A stretch of DNA of 64,000 bases, taken from assembly GCA_003988855.1 (NCBI GenBank), contig QYAI01000022.1, positions 248,001 through 312,000 on the forward strand. The letters are read 5' to 3'. Source of the DNA: Arachnopeziza araneosa (Eukaryota; Ascomycota; Leotiomycetes; Helotiales; Arachnopezizaceae). Position 1 is the stretch's first letter, and each line of letters begins with the position of its first letter. The position numbers and the translations under genes were made by a program. The notes under the pieces were generated by a model that saw nothing but the letters and a program-made list of their open reading frames with translations, made no database searches and was not told the origin of the DNA. This document shows positions 34,897-47,237 of the stretch, piece after piece.

Positions 34897-36267
34897 ATGG
34901 CTCCCAGAACACCTTTCCAAAAACTCAAGGTTTCAAGGCCCATGCCTTTGAAGGTTGATTTGGTCAATTCGAGCCCAGATATGCCACTAATCAACGACTT
35001 GTTAGAGGCTCTTGAGGCATCTCCATCCAGCCTTGAGACACGCAAGTTGTTAATTCAGCAATTTGTTACTTGTGGTTGGAACGATGCAGCCCGAGAACAT
35101 GTTCAGGAAATACTGCGACAAGATCCTCACGATTCGGACGCGAAAGACTGGATTATCACTCTCCAAAAGACTTTATCTCCATCTAAAAAGGCTACCGATC
35201 CAATATTGTCTTCAAATGAAACACCTGCGCCTCCACCTCCTACAGATTTTGAAGAGGGAAAGTTGCAGCTATGTCGAGACTACGAAGCACTTCGCAAAAA
35301 AGCTGAAAAGCTGTTACAGACAACCATTCTTTTGCGCGATCTCGCACAAAGCCAAGACCCGTCCGCAATCTCTCAATTCGAGAAACGTATCGCCGACCTA
35401 ACCGCACTTCAGAATGGTCAATTCAATTCTGTTCTCCGAGGACACAGAACCACTCAGCCTGGCAGCATTCGCTTGGTGGTTCAAGCAATGGAGAGTTCTC
35501 CGGAAGATGCCGTTGACATTGCTTTCAAGGATCTTGAAGCTATGGCTCTCTGGCTACGTTTATCAACCAGTCAATCAGTTACTCAAGATACTGATGATGT
35601 GCGCGAGGCTCTCCTGAAGCGGGTAACATCCTTGGTAACTGCACTGCCTACCCATCTTAAGTCACATGCATCCACAGCCTTTATGCATATCGAACACGAG
35701 ATTCTTCACAAATCATACGTTTGCGGCGAAACAATGTACGGAGATCCTGTGGCCGATATACCTCGAACCCAATTTCTGGTCACTGAAGATGGCTATCCTT
35801 GGGACATGGAGGAGCTTGTTCAAGCACTCACTAGTAATGGCGGAACAATGCGGAATCCACTCAGCCGTTTGATGTTCACTGAAAAAGATATCCGCGCCAT
35901 CATTCAACATCCAATAGGCAAACCGCTTGCTGCATTACGTTTGAAACAATCTGAGCTCAAACAGGGCGTCCGTTCCAAGACAATTGACCAGCTCGATAAA
36001 ATGGCGGCTGTTCTACTCGCTGATCAAAGTACTGATCAAATGGAATCGAGACACGTAGTGGATGAGTTTGTTGCCTATTTAACTACTTTACCGTCTTCCG
36101 AACAAGAAACGTTGGGCAAGCTGCGAGTGCCAGCTGTTGATAGTCACACTAGGCTACAATTCGACACTTCTATTGGTGATGCCATAAAAGACGCACAGGG
36201 AAATCGCATCTGCTTTCACAAAGCTGGCGATTTGATCCGTCAGGCTGTGAAACATCTCCGAGAATGA
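34897..36267 (+). CDS. Hypothetical protein with a U-box-like C-terminal region
   Basis: A single exon from ATG 34897 encodes 456 residues. The N-terminal 90 residues are helical (LLEALEASPSSLETRKLLIQ), resembling a TPR-like pair; residues 118-175 form a coiled coil; 185-280 are helical. Residues about 284-340 hold a pattern reminiscent of U-box domains: a start near PRTQFLVTEDGYPWDME, a helix, then MRNPLSRLMFTEKDIRAIIQ and HP. U-boxes fold like RING domains without zinc and recruit E2 enzymes. The match is by eye and the usual opening 'DP' dipeptide is not conserved, so ubiquitin-ligase activity is only a suggestion. It reads in the same direction as the PARP-like gene 712 bases downstream. 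Confidence 0.7.
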   Translation: MAPRTPFQKLKVSRPMPLKVDLVNSSPDMPLINDLLEALEASPSSLETRKLLIQQFVTCGWNDAAREHVQEILRQDPHDSDAKDWIITLQKTLSPSKKATDPILSSNETPAPPPPTDFEEGKLQLCRDYEALRKKAEKLLQTTILLRDLAQSQDPSAISQFEKRIADLTALQNGQFNSVLRGHRTTQPGSIRLVVQAMESSPEDAVDIAFKDLEAMALWLRLSTSQSVTQDTDDVREALLKRVTSLVTALPTHLKSHASTAFMHIEHEILHKSYVCGETMYGDPVADIPRTQFLVTEDGYPWDMEELVQALTSNGGTMRNPLSRLMFTEKDIRAIIQHPIGKPLAALRLKQSELKQGVRSKTIDQLDKMAAVLLADQSTDQMESRHVVDEFVAYLTTLPSSEQETLGKLRVPAVDSHTRLQFDTSIGDAIKDAQGNRICFHKAGDLIRQAVKHLRE

Positions 36268-36979
36268 ATGCAGCTGCAAATCCTAAACGAGCCAGCTTCT
36301 ACTCGAATCAATTTTCGAGGATTTGGTTTTGAATAGGCACACCTACAACGAGGCTCAGATGCGCCTAGAGCTAGACCAAATTGAAACAGATTTTTTCAAC
36401 TCCTGCATCCGCCGATTAGCCTTCTTTACTGATCACCAACACTACCCAATGCATGTCCCCTCTTACTCTCTACCAGTAATGAAGGTCCAAATATAGTGGC
36501 TGTTCAGTTTAGCTTCATAATTGTAAGGCAGATTTCTGAGGAAGTCGCAAGGCAAAGTGATGAGGCCTGAAGCCACAAAAACTGCGCCTCAATTCACTGC
36601 AGTTCTACAACCAATATGTCTCAGGATTTAATACAATCTTTGCAAACAGGGCCTGCTCTACAGCTGTCTGCTATCCTATTTGCTAAGTAATGAGATTTGG
36701 AGATTTCTAGCGCCAAAGGCTGGGTGGTTATCAGCATGCAGGAATCGATTACACCGCCTGCTCCGCATTTGCTGGTAACGTAAGTCAGGCTGTGTTCGAG
36801 GCATTGTGTACCATCAATCACAAAGCATCTCTTGTCGTGATAATTACCCTTTCTTGGTCTATGGCCACAGCGGGGGAAACCTTGGAACAAAACAGAAAAT
36901 TGATCGAACACTCTACAAATTATTTCCAAACTCCTTGACGAATACGGTCAACTGAAATCAATCACTCGATAGCCTCAAG
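36268..36979. other. Intergenic region
   Basis: 712 bases between the U-box-like gene and the PARP-like gene, holding the 3' UTR of the first and the promoter of the second. A 102-codon minus-strand frame at 36621-36929 has no recognisable content. Confidence 0.45.
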
Positions 36980-39900
36980 ATGGAACTCTGGAAGCGGCAT
37001 CGGCAGAGTGATAACTGGCTTCGATCAGTGAACGCATCAACATCGAACCTACAAATTGTTCTGCCAGACACCAGTACACCTTCGCACAGCAATACGTTTC
37101 CTTGGGCTGAGATACAATACTATACGGATTTATATCTTAGCGGAAAAAGGAAGGGAAGGCTTACACAAAATGAGATTGATACTAAACTTACAATTCTATT
37201 TCATCGGTGTTCAAGAAAGGATATCGCCATTGCAGCATGTGGCCATGCTTTATCTCTGGTAGCTTTACGAAATTTGTTTGAGAATGGTTTCGATTTCAAA
37301 AGACTCTTTGATATAGGGGATCTACTAGATTGTCGGCGATCTACTGAAGTAGAGAAATATGTCAACAATGGGGATATCCAAAGTTATATGCAAGCAATTA
37401 TAGCAGCAAATCATGTTAACAAAGATTGCCAATGGGCGCCCGACGTAGATCGAGCAAAGATATTGATCTTTGTTCTGGACGAAGCATCCTCTGGAGAACG
37501 ACTCCGACTCCTTGTCGAAATGCTATTGGCCGGTGTACCAAGCTCGTCATTGGTCTATCAGCACATCGGGTCTCTGCTTCGAAAGAGCTGTTCAGAGTTT
37601 TCAGTCGAGCTGAACAGAATGGGAACTAATGGTTGGTGGTTTCGTGCCTACAAAGCCGCTTCCTGGCTATCGACAGTCACCGAGGCGTCTTTTGACGCTT
37701 TCCTTACCAATGCTAAGTGGAAACAAATACTAAATTCTTTTTTCCCTGGTTGGATGGCTTGGTGAGCTTATTCTCATACGCTGTTGATATCATGATATAT
37801 TAGAGCTCCAGAGCTTAGGCCTATTTCACGAGCGGAACTGTCTGCTTCCAAACCTTGTTTCAAGATCTCGTCTTATCAATTCCTTTTCCCGTCTAGTAGG
37901 ACAGCAAAATTGCACACTGATATGTTGAGTAGGGCAGCATGGCGACCTAATGTTAACCGTATTAAACTGTGGCAAGAGCTTTCTACTCATGATCGGGAAC
38001 TTCTGCTTCCACTTCTGGCACAAGAGGGACCGGATTTTGTTTTTAGGCATATAAAACTGTCTGTAGGGGTTTTTTCCAGCAGCTTTACTTACTTTCAATC
38101 TAAATTTCAAGTTGGCGTCCATCAATTTCTCCTCGAGCACCATCTACCCGATGAAGGAAATGAAATGTTAGATCGCCTTTTAGATCTCATTGGTGCTGCT
38201 ATCACTGCTGGTCCAACTGATGTCACACTTCTTACGAATTTCGTGAGTTGTCCGATCACGCACGAAAAATTGGATATATTAGAGACTGTACATAAGATGT
38301 CAAATCCGCTTGTCAGCTCCGCTCTATTGACAATTCATAAGGCTGGCGAAGACTCTGCTATTCCAAAGTGGGCTGGTGTGGAGGCATTATTACCTCTTCT
38401 TGTGAATGATAAAGGGCTAGTGCTTCGGGATCTTGTCATGCCTCGTATAGTTGGGCTTGCGAATAGGTGTATTCAAGAGATGGTGGCCCAACTTCAAGCA
38501 AACTTGGACAATCAATTGCCATGGATGAAGCAAGCACTCGATCTTCACGCATTTATTCAGGGATTACGAGAGCCTGCTTGGTGTAGTCTATACTTTCCAG
38601 CTCGGATGCGAGACTCATTGGATGTTTTTAAGCTAAATTCGGAAGAAATCGAGACGCTACATGATATATGGACTTCAGCTCTAGTCATGATGCCCACGCC
38701 CCGAATATCAGAAACCTTGATTTTCAAGGTTCAAATGTACTGCAAAGCGCATTTTGTTCAGAAGATTAGCATCTCGAGGACTGACAAATATCTGATCGGT
38801 AAACTGATCTCATTGTGGATAAATACCTCAAACAGCGATGTTCGAAAAGTTTCTCTGAGAATCGCTAATATCAATTGGAATTGTGCCATAATATGTAATC
38901 AACAAGCTCGATTCTTAGATGAGCTGCTCAATTTGCCAAAACAATTTGTCGTAAAATTACGAGAATTTGTTGAGGCTGGGTACGATAAACCAGACGATTC
39001 AAATTGTATCAATTTCTGCACGTTCTTGCAACCTGTTACTCTCAAAAATATATCGTACTTACGCTATTGTCTATACCGCATGGTTGAGCTTCGCCAACGG
39101 CATCTGGTAGATTATGGAGTCAAACATTTGAAAGTCAAAGATTGGATCCAATTCCTCAGAGGCCTCCACAGCAACTGTAATGAGATAGATTTACACGAAT
39201 TCCAACGTGGAACTAGCTTGAATCCACTTATCTTGGATCCAGCATTGTTAGCCCGTGCACAGCAACTTTCAGACCATTTGCTATTACTTGAAGTACTAGA
39301 AGTAGGCTCATTAGACTTTTCCACGGCGTTACATTGCTTTTTATCCGGTGGAATTGGTAATAAAAAGGCTAGCAGTTCCATTCATAAAATCTTGATCAAG
39401 ATGAGCAAGTACGGCAAAGGTATTCGCCAGCAGTCTATGCTTGCCACATTGAGTTGTCTCGTTAAGGATGGCAGTAATGCAGGAGCTGTCAATGCAGCAT
39501 TGCTTGACATACTTCTTTTAACTGCGGAAGGTATCCAGGCGCTCAATGGCGCATTGAATCTATATCAAAATGATATAACCAAGCAGGCCGCAAGAGCAAT
39601 ATTAGCGTCCGAACTGAGTGCACCAGATATTGAGGAACCTGAGAAAACGCACCTTCAACAAGCGGCTCAATTTCTTGGATTATATACTGGAGTACCTACT
39701 TCTGAGAGTTTTACAGCTGCTGCTGAGTATATCGAAGCGCAATATGCTAGCATTCTTGGACAGGCAAAATGGCTTGGAAAAACTCGAGCCATATTATATA
39801 TGCGCGATTCGAAAGGAATATCTGAGGCGCTCCAAAATATTGGCATTGAATGTCCTCCAATGTCTCCGTTAGATGAAGAGATTGCCAGCCTTCCTGCAGC

Positions 39901-41170
39901 GCTGCTTGGCATGGTGGAAAGAACTGGTGCTGGGGATGTTGAACTACAATTTCCTATATCCGACTTCAAGACTTTGCAGAAGACTGCTATGGGTGTACGC
40001 AATTCTCAAATTTTAATCTTACGCGTAAACTTTGACGACTTCATGAAACCGGTGGGTTTCTGTCTTCATCTTGATGAGGAAGGTTCGAGCATTGCAAACG
40101 GCACCCATCCTCATCAACCTTGGAACATTAACGAGAGCTTACCAAACGCATCTTTCTGCTTCTATAAGCAGAATAGAACTACTTATCAGCTTGCTCGAAT
40201 CATAACGCGGTACTTTCAAAGTGGCTCTAGATCGTTAGAAGACATTTACGTGGTGGTGAGCACAGCGATCAAGAACTTATCACAATCCTGCCTCGTATGC
40301 GGTAATTCTCATGCAGTAAATCTACGACGATCAGCTGTTTGTAACCTGGAAGAGTGCAGCAGGCTGTTCCTGCGCGCCGATATAGAAGTCAGAGTAGCTG
40401 AGATTCTCCATGATCCACTGGTTGCAGATCTTCTACTTACAAGCATATTTCATGCAGCCTCAACGAGGAATATGACTCTGCTTCCAGGTGCTCCATTTCC
40501 AGACACCTTGAAAATATCCCAAGCACTTTCTAAGATGCCTTCGATCGTAAAGCTTGCACAGGCACCAGATTTGACCACTGCAATCAAGGACCTCGGACCA
40601 GACCTAGAGAAGCTTCTTTCCTGGGCCTGCCTTTCATACCGCGGCTTCCTCGCCTCCGCTACTGGTATCCTGAGAATCCCAGGCATGCCAGTGGGTACAC
40701 ATCAATTCGTCCTCGCCAGCGCAGCACCTCATCTGGAAGTAGCATTTGCTGGGCAAGTCGCCAGTAACGCAACTCGCGTGCTCTGGCACGGAACCAACCT
40801 AAATCGTCTCTTCTCAATTTTAAACCTAGGCCTCGAAATTAAGAGCGGTACACCTCTTCAGAGCCATGGTGCATCCAGCGGGAGTGGTATTTATACTGCA
40901 CAGGAGCCGGCTACATCTTGGAGCTACTGTGATAAGACTGCGCCTGTGGGATGGAACGGAAGTACCCTGAATGGGTGTGCTGTATTACTTGGAGTGGAGG
41001 GCGCGGACTCGCAAACCTCTAATAGTAGAGTTTGTGTTGTAAAGAACAAAGATGCAGTTATGGTGAGGTACGTTTTCTTAATTCCAGTGACGGCGAAGAT
41101 GCCTACGAAGGCGAATTTGCTGCCTGCTATGGTAAGTGCGTATCATTCTTTGAGGGTGGGTTCGGTGTAG
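36980..41170 (+). CDS. PARP6/8-like ADP-ribosyltransferase, long form
   Basis: Exons 36980-37761 and 37819-41170, intron 37762-37818 (57 nt, donor GTGAGC, acceptor TTAG), give 1377 residues. The first 1000 residues are largely helical and have no family I know. A Cys-rich element (CLVC at about 1085, VCNLEEC to about 1107) precedes the helical subdomain and matches the Cys motif before the catalytic domain of PARP6/PARP8. The catalytic part has LWHGTNLNRLFSILNLGLE (His about 1251) and SGSGIYTAQEP (Tyr about 1286); the position of the third residue, Glu in poly-ADP-ribosylating PARPs, falls in VRYVFLI and is not Glu. This implies mono-ADP-ribosylation, if active. An alternative end is possible because a GTAAGT donor lies at 41132. 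Target and location are unknown. Confidence 0.88.
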
Positions 41171-42295
41171 GTGAGTTAAGCAAATTGTTATGAACGTAGA
41201 ATAGAGAGTGGAATTGAGAGTGGTGTGATTGATTTCAGATATACCAAGTCGGTCATATAGTAGTTTCTCTTTTATTGTGACTTGAGATAAGCGGGGAAGA
41301 GTAAAGTAGATATCATAATCTCATAATTATAATCATTACTGATGAAACTCCCCCAACGAAATTTAAAGTGTAAATCAAATTGAAAAAAAGTCAAAGTCTC
41401 AACGATTTCTCGCTCGTTCTTTGTAAAGTGACTTGTCTCATCAAGTGACTTGACAGTGCAGCAGCTTCTTCTGAAACATGTGTCTTTAAAAGATTTCTGA
41501 ACAACCTCAGGAATGTACAAGTCCCAGCTAGTGAAGTGATAACTTGTCTTGTTATCTTTTTTATCTTTCAGTAACATCCCCTTCCTGGCTGGGGTTTCAA
41601 AAATCTACGAGACCCTAATGGAAAAGAAAAGCTGCCTGTACTAAGACACGAGGGGAATCTAATAGAAGAAGGGAGAAGAACCTTTCAGGGAGTGGAAATA
41701 TGTGGATTTCATTTAGGTTGCGTCAGGAAAGATTCATATTTGGAGCAAGGAGGTCGCTCCTGGATAGCGGGTGTGTTATAGCACTTGATGCATGTTAAAG
41801 ATTGTAAAGGAGGGGAGAAGTTTGATAGCTGGGGTTTCTTAATTTCACGAGTAGTCAAAGAAAGGGATAGGGGGCGTGGATCAATGATAATTGATTCACA
41901 TTTTCAAAGTACGCTGGGGAGAATTTCAGGCAATTTTTCTTCGGATTAGTGATAGATGCTAAACCGCTATCTATGATACAATTTAGGTCGGAGAACCTCA
42001 AAGCTTAACGCCTTTTTATCGAGGAATAACCCTCACAAGATCAGGCTTCATGCTTCGCTTCTGCGGTGAGAAAATTTATGTGAAAAAGAAGCAGCCAAAA
42101 TACTCCTACAATTTGATGCAAAGCCAGCCGACCCAATATGCATCCGTTGTGAAATTCCATTTAATCATGTCACTACGTGAAATCAAGACCGATTACCGGT
42201 TCTCCTTCCAGATGTGGCATAGCATCGTAAACACCAGAACACCGTCGCCATGCATGAGATCAGGTATTAATTGTTGAAATAGAAGAGATCGTTCC
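41171..42295. other. Convergent 3' region between PARP-like gene and SEB1
   Basis: About 1.1 kb of AT-rich DNA between two stop codons on opposite strands. It should contain both 3' UTRs. The two open frames of 75-101 codons look spurious. No repeat or RNA gene was seen. Confidence 0.45.
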
Positions 42296-44847
42296 TCAAG
42301 AACGTCCAGGCGGTGGGGGTTGAGATGATTGAGCAGCTTGTTGGCCGGGCATCGCAAAACCAGGTGGGAACATAGGCATACCATTGGGTAGCGTTGGGAA
42401 TGGGAATGGGAATCCAGGAGGCATCATACCAAATGCCGGGACCGGAGGCGGAACAGCCGGTGCCGGGCTCTTCTCCTTTAATGTAATATCTCTGCCGAAT
42501 TCATCGACATCCTTTCGACCTTCATCGCGATCTCGGGTGCTCTTTGGACCGTTGTTGCCACCTTTATCGGTTTGCATGCGTCTAGAAATAGCCTTGGAAG
42601 AAACGCCTTGCCCGATCTCGATGTCAGGCTCTTCGACGACCATACCGGATTCAATTGGCTTTCCACCAGAACCACCATATTCCGCAGTCAACATCCACTT
42701 TCGGTCTGCGTCAGTAAGCTTAGTAATTGGGATAATAGAGACGCCAGTCTGGTAATCAGAACAATCTCGAGGACCAAAGCCTACACCCCATCGAGTCTAT
42801 ACCTGTCAGCTGTGACGTTATTAGATAGAGATGCTAAACTTACTCGGAGAGTTGAATCTGGTGTTCTGTTCTTCTCCATTGCATCCTTTGCTGCAACAGC
42901 ATCGGTTCGACTAATCATCTTAACGAAAGCATGACGTTTGTCTTTGTTCACAATGCAGGTTTGGACTCTACCAAAACGCTCAAAGACGCTTCTCAATTCA
43001 GGCTCAGAAGAGCTGCAGAAGTTAGTAAGTTTTATTAGACCAACAACAGGTAACTTACGTGACGCCACCAACAAACAAAGTTCGGCTGAGAACTGCTGCG
43101 GGTTAGATTGCGATATTCAAAATCCATGATGACTCACCTTTTATTTTTCCTTGGCCAATCGTGTCGTCATGACCAATCCATTTATTGCTAGTACTATTCC
43201 CATTGCCGTTGACTCCTGGTGGTGATGGACTTCTGGCACGGCGTGGAGGGCTACGCTGCCTATACTCGTTTTGCCGACCACCTCGTCCAGCGCGACCACG
43301 CTCATCCCCACGATTACGACCGGGTGAGTCTCTTTCATAATCAAAGGTCGGCTCCTCACGACGACGAGCGGGAGAATCACGAGCATTCCATCCTTGTGGA
43401 GAACGCGAGCGAGAGCGCCGACGATATCGTCCTGGAGGACTTCTTACTGGCTCAACTTGAAAGCCATTTCGGTCACGTGATTCTTCAGATGTTACACCCC
43501 AGCCATTTTGGCCATTCTGATTTGAATTCTGGATCTGATTTTGATTCTGATTCTGACCTGTAAATTGCAATGGAGGTGGAGGAATAGCACCAGGCACAGG
43601 CATAGGAGGTCCATTACCCATCGCAGCCATAATCTTAGGAACCTGATCTAGGGCCACTCCTGAATCTAAAAGTGCCTTTACCAACAACAACTGCTGCTGC
43701 GTAGTTGAGTCGAGAGTAGTAGGTGGAGGAGCTACCGGCATAGCCGCATACGGGTTTGTTTGATTACTGGGCAAGTTCTGAGAACCATTACTCATTCCTT
43801 GAGGTTGCGGTGCAAAGGTGGCCACTGGGGCTGGCACATTTACAGGCGGTGGGATTGCTGAGAATGGAAGAGTTTGATTCAAAGCTGCCACTTGTGGCGC
43901 GAGTACATTTTGCGCATTTGATACATTGTATGGATTACCCAGGGCTTGATTGATTGCTGGTGCTGCTGTGTTTTGGCGAGCCATGTTGGCTAGAGCCGCT
44001 AATATCGACGAGGTGTTCGGGGCGGCTGCAGCAGCGGTCTGAGCTGGCAACAACCCTAGCGATTTCTGAAGATCTGGAGGTGGACTTCCTGGCGGTGTGG
44101 TTGATTGGTCTGTGGAAAGGGAGGTGTAATTAGAAAGTTGAAAGAGGTCATGGAAACTGTTGGCTGCCTTACTCTGCGTCGGAGCATTCAATTTCTCTTT
44201 GAAGTTGGTGAGCATAGCTAGCGGAAATGTTTGACCCTTCTCCCAGATATCAACGAGCTTCTTGATCTTTTCCTACACGATAAATGACAGAGTAAGTTGG
44301 GGTTCATATTGGGGAAAAAGTGTGCACTGTGGATATACGGCGGAGGACAAGTTGAAATATCATATCAAGAGAACTTTGCCACACCATGCACTGTTAGACT
44401 ACTGAGTTCCTTGGGCGTACCTTTTGATCAAGTGGAGAGGAAATAATGATGTCGTTCATGAGAACTGGTAGCAGTTCCTTTACTCTATGCACACCAGCAG
44501 CAAAGGTACCATCCGGGGCAGCACTGTTTATAGTTTGGCCTGCGGCCTTGGCTTGTTCTGTCCATTTTCGAGTTACAGAGTCTACTACATAGAGTACGCC
44601 AAGCTTGTGTGTCCCTGGGGCTTTCTTAAAATGGGTGTAAAGTTTCTGGATGAGTACGGATTCAGACTGGAGATAGGGAGTTAGCATTCGACTGTGTCTG
44701 ACGGCGACTCGATGGTCATGAGCTTACCTGAACATTTGCGACACAGAGGGCGGTGATGCTTTGAATTCGTGTTCCAGATACTCCAGGAGGTTTCAAGGTG
44801 AGCATGGCTTGTAAGCCAGCTTCCAGATTTGCTACTGCTGAAGACAT
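42296..44847 (-). CDS. SEB1: Nrd1/Seb1 transcription-termination factor (CID + RRM)
   Basis: Six exons, 44847-44728, 44666-44421, 44272-43138, 43092-43059, 43012-42844 and 42796-42296, give 734 residues; introns are 45-148 nt. The first three exons encode a CTD-interacting domain (about 1-150: LIQKLYTHFKKAPGTHKLGV, YVVDSVTRKW, GVHRVKELLPVLMNDII). A Pro/Gln/Asn-rich linker and an Arg/Ser/Asp-rich stretch (RYRRRSRSRSP) follow. An RRM lies at about 503-575, with RNP2 TLFVGGVT and RNP1 RHAFVKM split over small exons, followed by TRWGVGFGPRDCSDYQTG, which belongs to the compound RNA-binding fold of Nrd1/Seb1. The tail is Pro/Gly/Met-rich. The family binds the phosphorylated Pol II CTD and nascent RNA to direct termination and heterochromatin silencing. 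Exon 4 has a tandem CAGCAG acceptor. Confidence 0.93.
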
Positions 44848-45559
44848 GACGAATGAAGTGGTACCAGACCAGTGGTGGTTTAGTTTACTCAATAAGACTT
44901 GCGATGCAAACGACAGATCGGCACTCTACTTTAGGCCTTGCCTTGCTCAGTCCTGCGAGTAGATGTCTTGATCCACGAACACGATGCTACGATGGAATGA
45001 AGATGAAGTTCTATCGAGATTACGACGTGCGACCGGCAAGATTTCAAGAGCAGCGACCGACGTTTTGCCAATACACACTGGAAGTCGGTAGATCTCAAAG
45101 GAAGCAGCTATTGCTGCAGCAGAGAGCTTTGTCAGTTGTCAGGTCTCTTGCAGAGGGTTTATTGTGATGGGAGATTGATGAAGAAGGGATGAGGTTAAGT
45201 TGTAGTTGAGGAGGTCGGAGTCACAAAGAAGAGGAGTCTGAGGAAAGTCCTTTGGCGATGGCGCTAGGATATTAGTCACGTGACTTATCAAAAGAAAACA
45301 ATCACCAATACAGCGTTTTCCTCAGGTGAATCATGCTTCTTTATTCTGTACGGATTACACCCAACGTTCTCAGTATGTGCCAGTATTCACTGCAGCTCGG
45401 AAATGCTTCATCTGTTGACGTCAGGCACGGGCCAGCTGCCAGCCCTGCTAAATCTCGGCGTGTTGGGATGGTCATCCGCCCGAGCTTTTGTTTCCTAACT
45501 GCCCGAGAATTTTTGAATCCTCTAACATAACAACTCCCCATCTTACAACGCAAAACACA
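44848..45559. other. Divergent promoter region, SEB1 and CIT1
   Basis: 712 bases between the divergent start codons of SEB1 and citrate synthase, presumably holding both promoters. No repeat or additional gene was recognised. Confidence 0.5.
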
Positions 45560-47237
45560 ATGGCGTCAAATCTTCGTCTTGGTACTTCGGTTATGAAGTC
45601 TTCTCTCAGAGCTTCTACTTTCAACACCAGAACCGTCGCCTTCAATGGCCTACGTTGCTACTCTTCGGCAAAATCTCAGGTTAGTTGTCCTTCCTTCTCC
45701 CGGGTCCTGACTGCCGGGTTAACAAATTTTTCTTCAGACTTTGAAGGAACGCTTCGCCGAATTGCTTCCAGAGAAGATTGAGCAGGTCAAGAAGCTCCGC
45801 AAGTAAGCAAAAGTTCGAAGCTGCAATGGATTGGAACTGATATATCACAGAGATTATGGATCCAAGGTTATTGGAGAAGTAACTCTCGACCAAGTCTATG
45901 GTGGTGCCCGTGGTATCAAGTCGCTAGTCTGGGAAGGTTCAGTTCTTGATTCTGAAGAGGGTATTCGATTCAGAGGGAAGACAATTCCGGAATGTCAAAA
46001 GCTGCTCCCAAAGGCACCAGGAGGACAAGAGCCTCTACCTGAAGGTAACATTTGATAAGCTAATAGCGCCTACGATATGCTTATTTATTCTACAGGTCTT
46101 TTCTGGTTGCTTCTTACCGGCGAAGTTCCCACCGAACAACAAGTCCGCGACCTCTCCGCTGACTGGGCTGCCCGTTCCGATATCCCGAAATTTGTCGAGG
46201 AACTCATCGATCGATGCCCGAGTGACCTCCACCCAATGGCGCAATTCGCTATTGCAATCAATGCTCTCGAGCATGAATCTGCTTTCGCCAAGGCATACGC
46301 CAAGGGTATGAAGAAGACTGAGTACTGGCAACACACCTTTGAAGACTCTATGGACTTGATTGCTAAGCTCCCAACTATCGCTGCACGAATCTACCAGAAC
46401 GTCTTCAAGGGTGGCAAGGTAGCAGCAGTTCAAAAGGATAAAGATTATGGTTTCAACTTTGCTAACCAGCTTGGTTTTGGCGACAACAAGGACTTCGTTG
46501 AGTTGATGAGATTATACCTTACTATCCACACTGACCACGAAGGTGGTAACGTTTCGGCCCACACGTCACACTTGGTCGGTTCAGCTCTCAGCTCCCCAAT
46601 GCTTTCCATTGCTGCTGCTATGAATGGTCTTGCTGGTCCTCTTCATGGTCTTGCCAACCAAGAAGTTTTGAACTGGCTTACTAAGATGAAGGCTTCTGTT
46701 GGTGATGATCTCAGCGATGAAGCTATCAAGAATTACCTCTGGTCTACCCTCAAGGCTGGCCAAGTTGTTCCAGGTTACGGACACGCTGTTCTCCGCAAGA
46801 CTGATCCTCGTTATATGGCTCAACGCGAGTTTGCTGAGAAGCATCTTCCAAATGAGTATGTATCCACTTTCTCAATTGACCTTTAATGCTAACCATCCCA
46901 TAGCCCAATGTACAAGCTTGTCAGCCAAGTGTATAAGATCGCTCCCGGTGTTCTAACGGAACACGGAAAGACCAAAAACCCATGGCCGTAAGTATTCTGA
47001 TATTTCAATTTGCACGTGAAAGCTAACTCTTCTAGAAATGTTGATGCTCACTCCGGTGTCCTTCTCCAATACTATGGTTTAACCGAGGCAAATTACTACA
47101 CGGTTCTCTTTGGTGTTTCCCGAGCTATCGGCTGCTGTCCTCAATTGATTATTGATCGTGCTCTTGGTGCACCTATTGAGAGACCCAAGTCCTTCTCCAC
47201 CGAAAAGTGGGCCGAGATTGTTGGAGCCAAGCTGTAA
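45560..47237 (+). CDS. CIT1: Citrate synthase, mitochondrial
   Basis: Six exons, 45560-45679, 45738-45802, 45851-46044, 46096-46855, 46904-46987 and 47036-47237, give 474 residues; introns are 48-58 nt. The first 35 residues are rich in Arg, Ser and Thr without acidic residues (MASNLRLGTSVMKSSLRAST), a mitochondrial presequence, ending near CYSS. The mature enzyme carries all three catalytic residues: His in PLHGLANQE (about 310), His in GYGHAVLRKTDPR (about 356) and Asp in NVDAHSGVLL (about 411). It condenses acetyl-CoA with oxaloacetate in the matrix, the first step of the TCA cycle. A peroxisomal or methylcitrate synthase is less likely because of the presequence and the non-SKL C-terminus (GAKL is a weak match only). 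The gene is followed in tandem by the citrate carrier YHM2. Confidence 0.96.
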
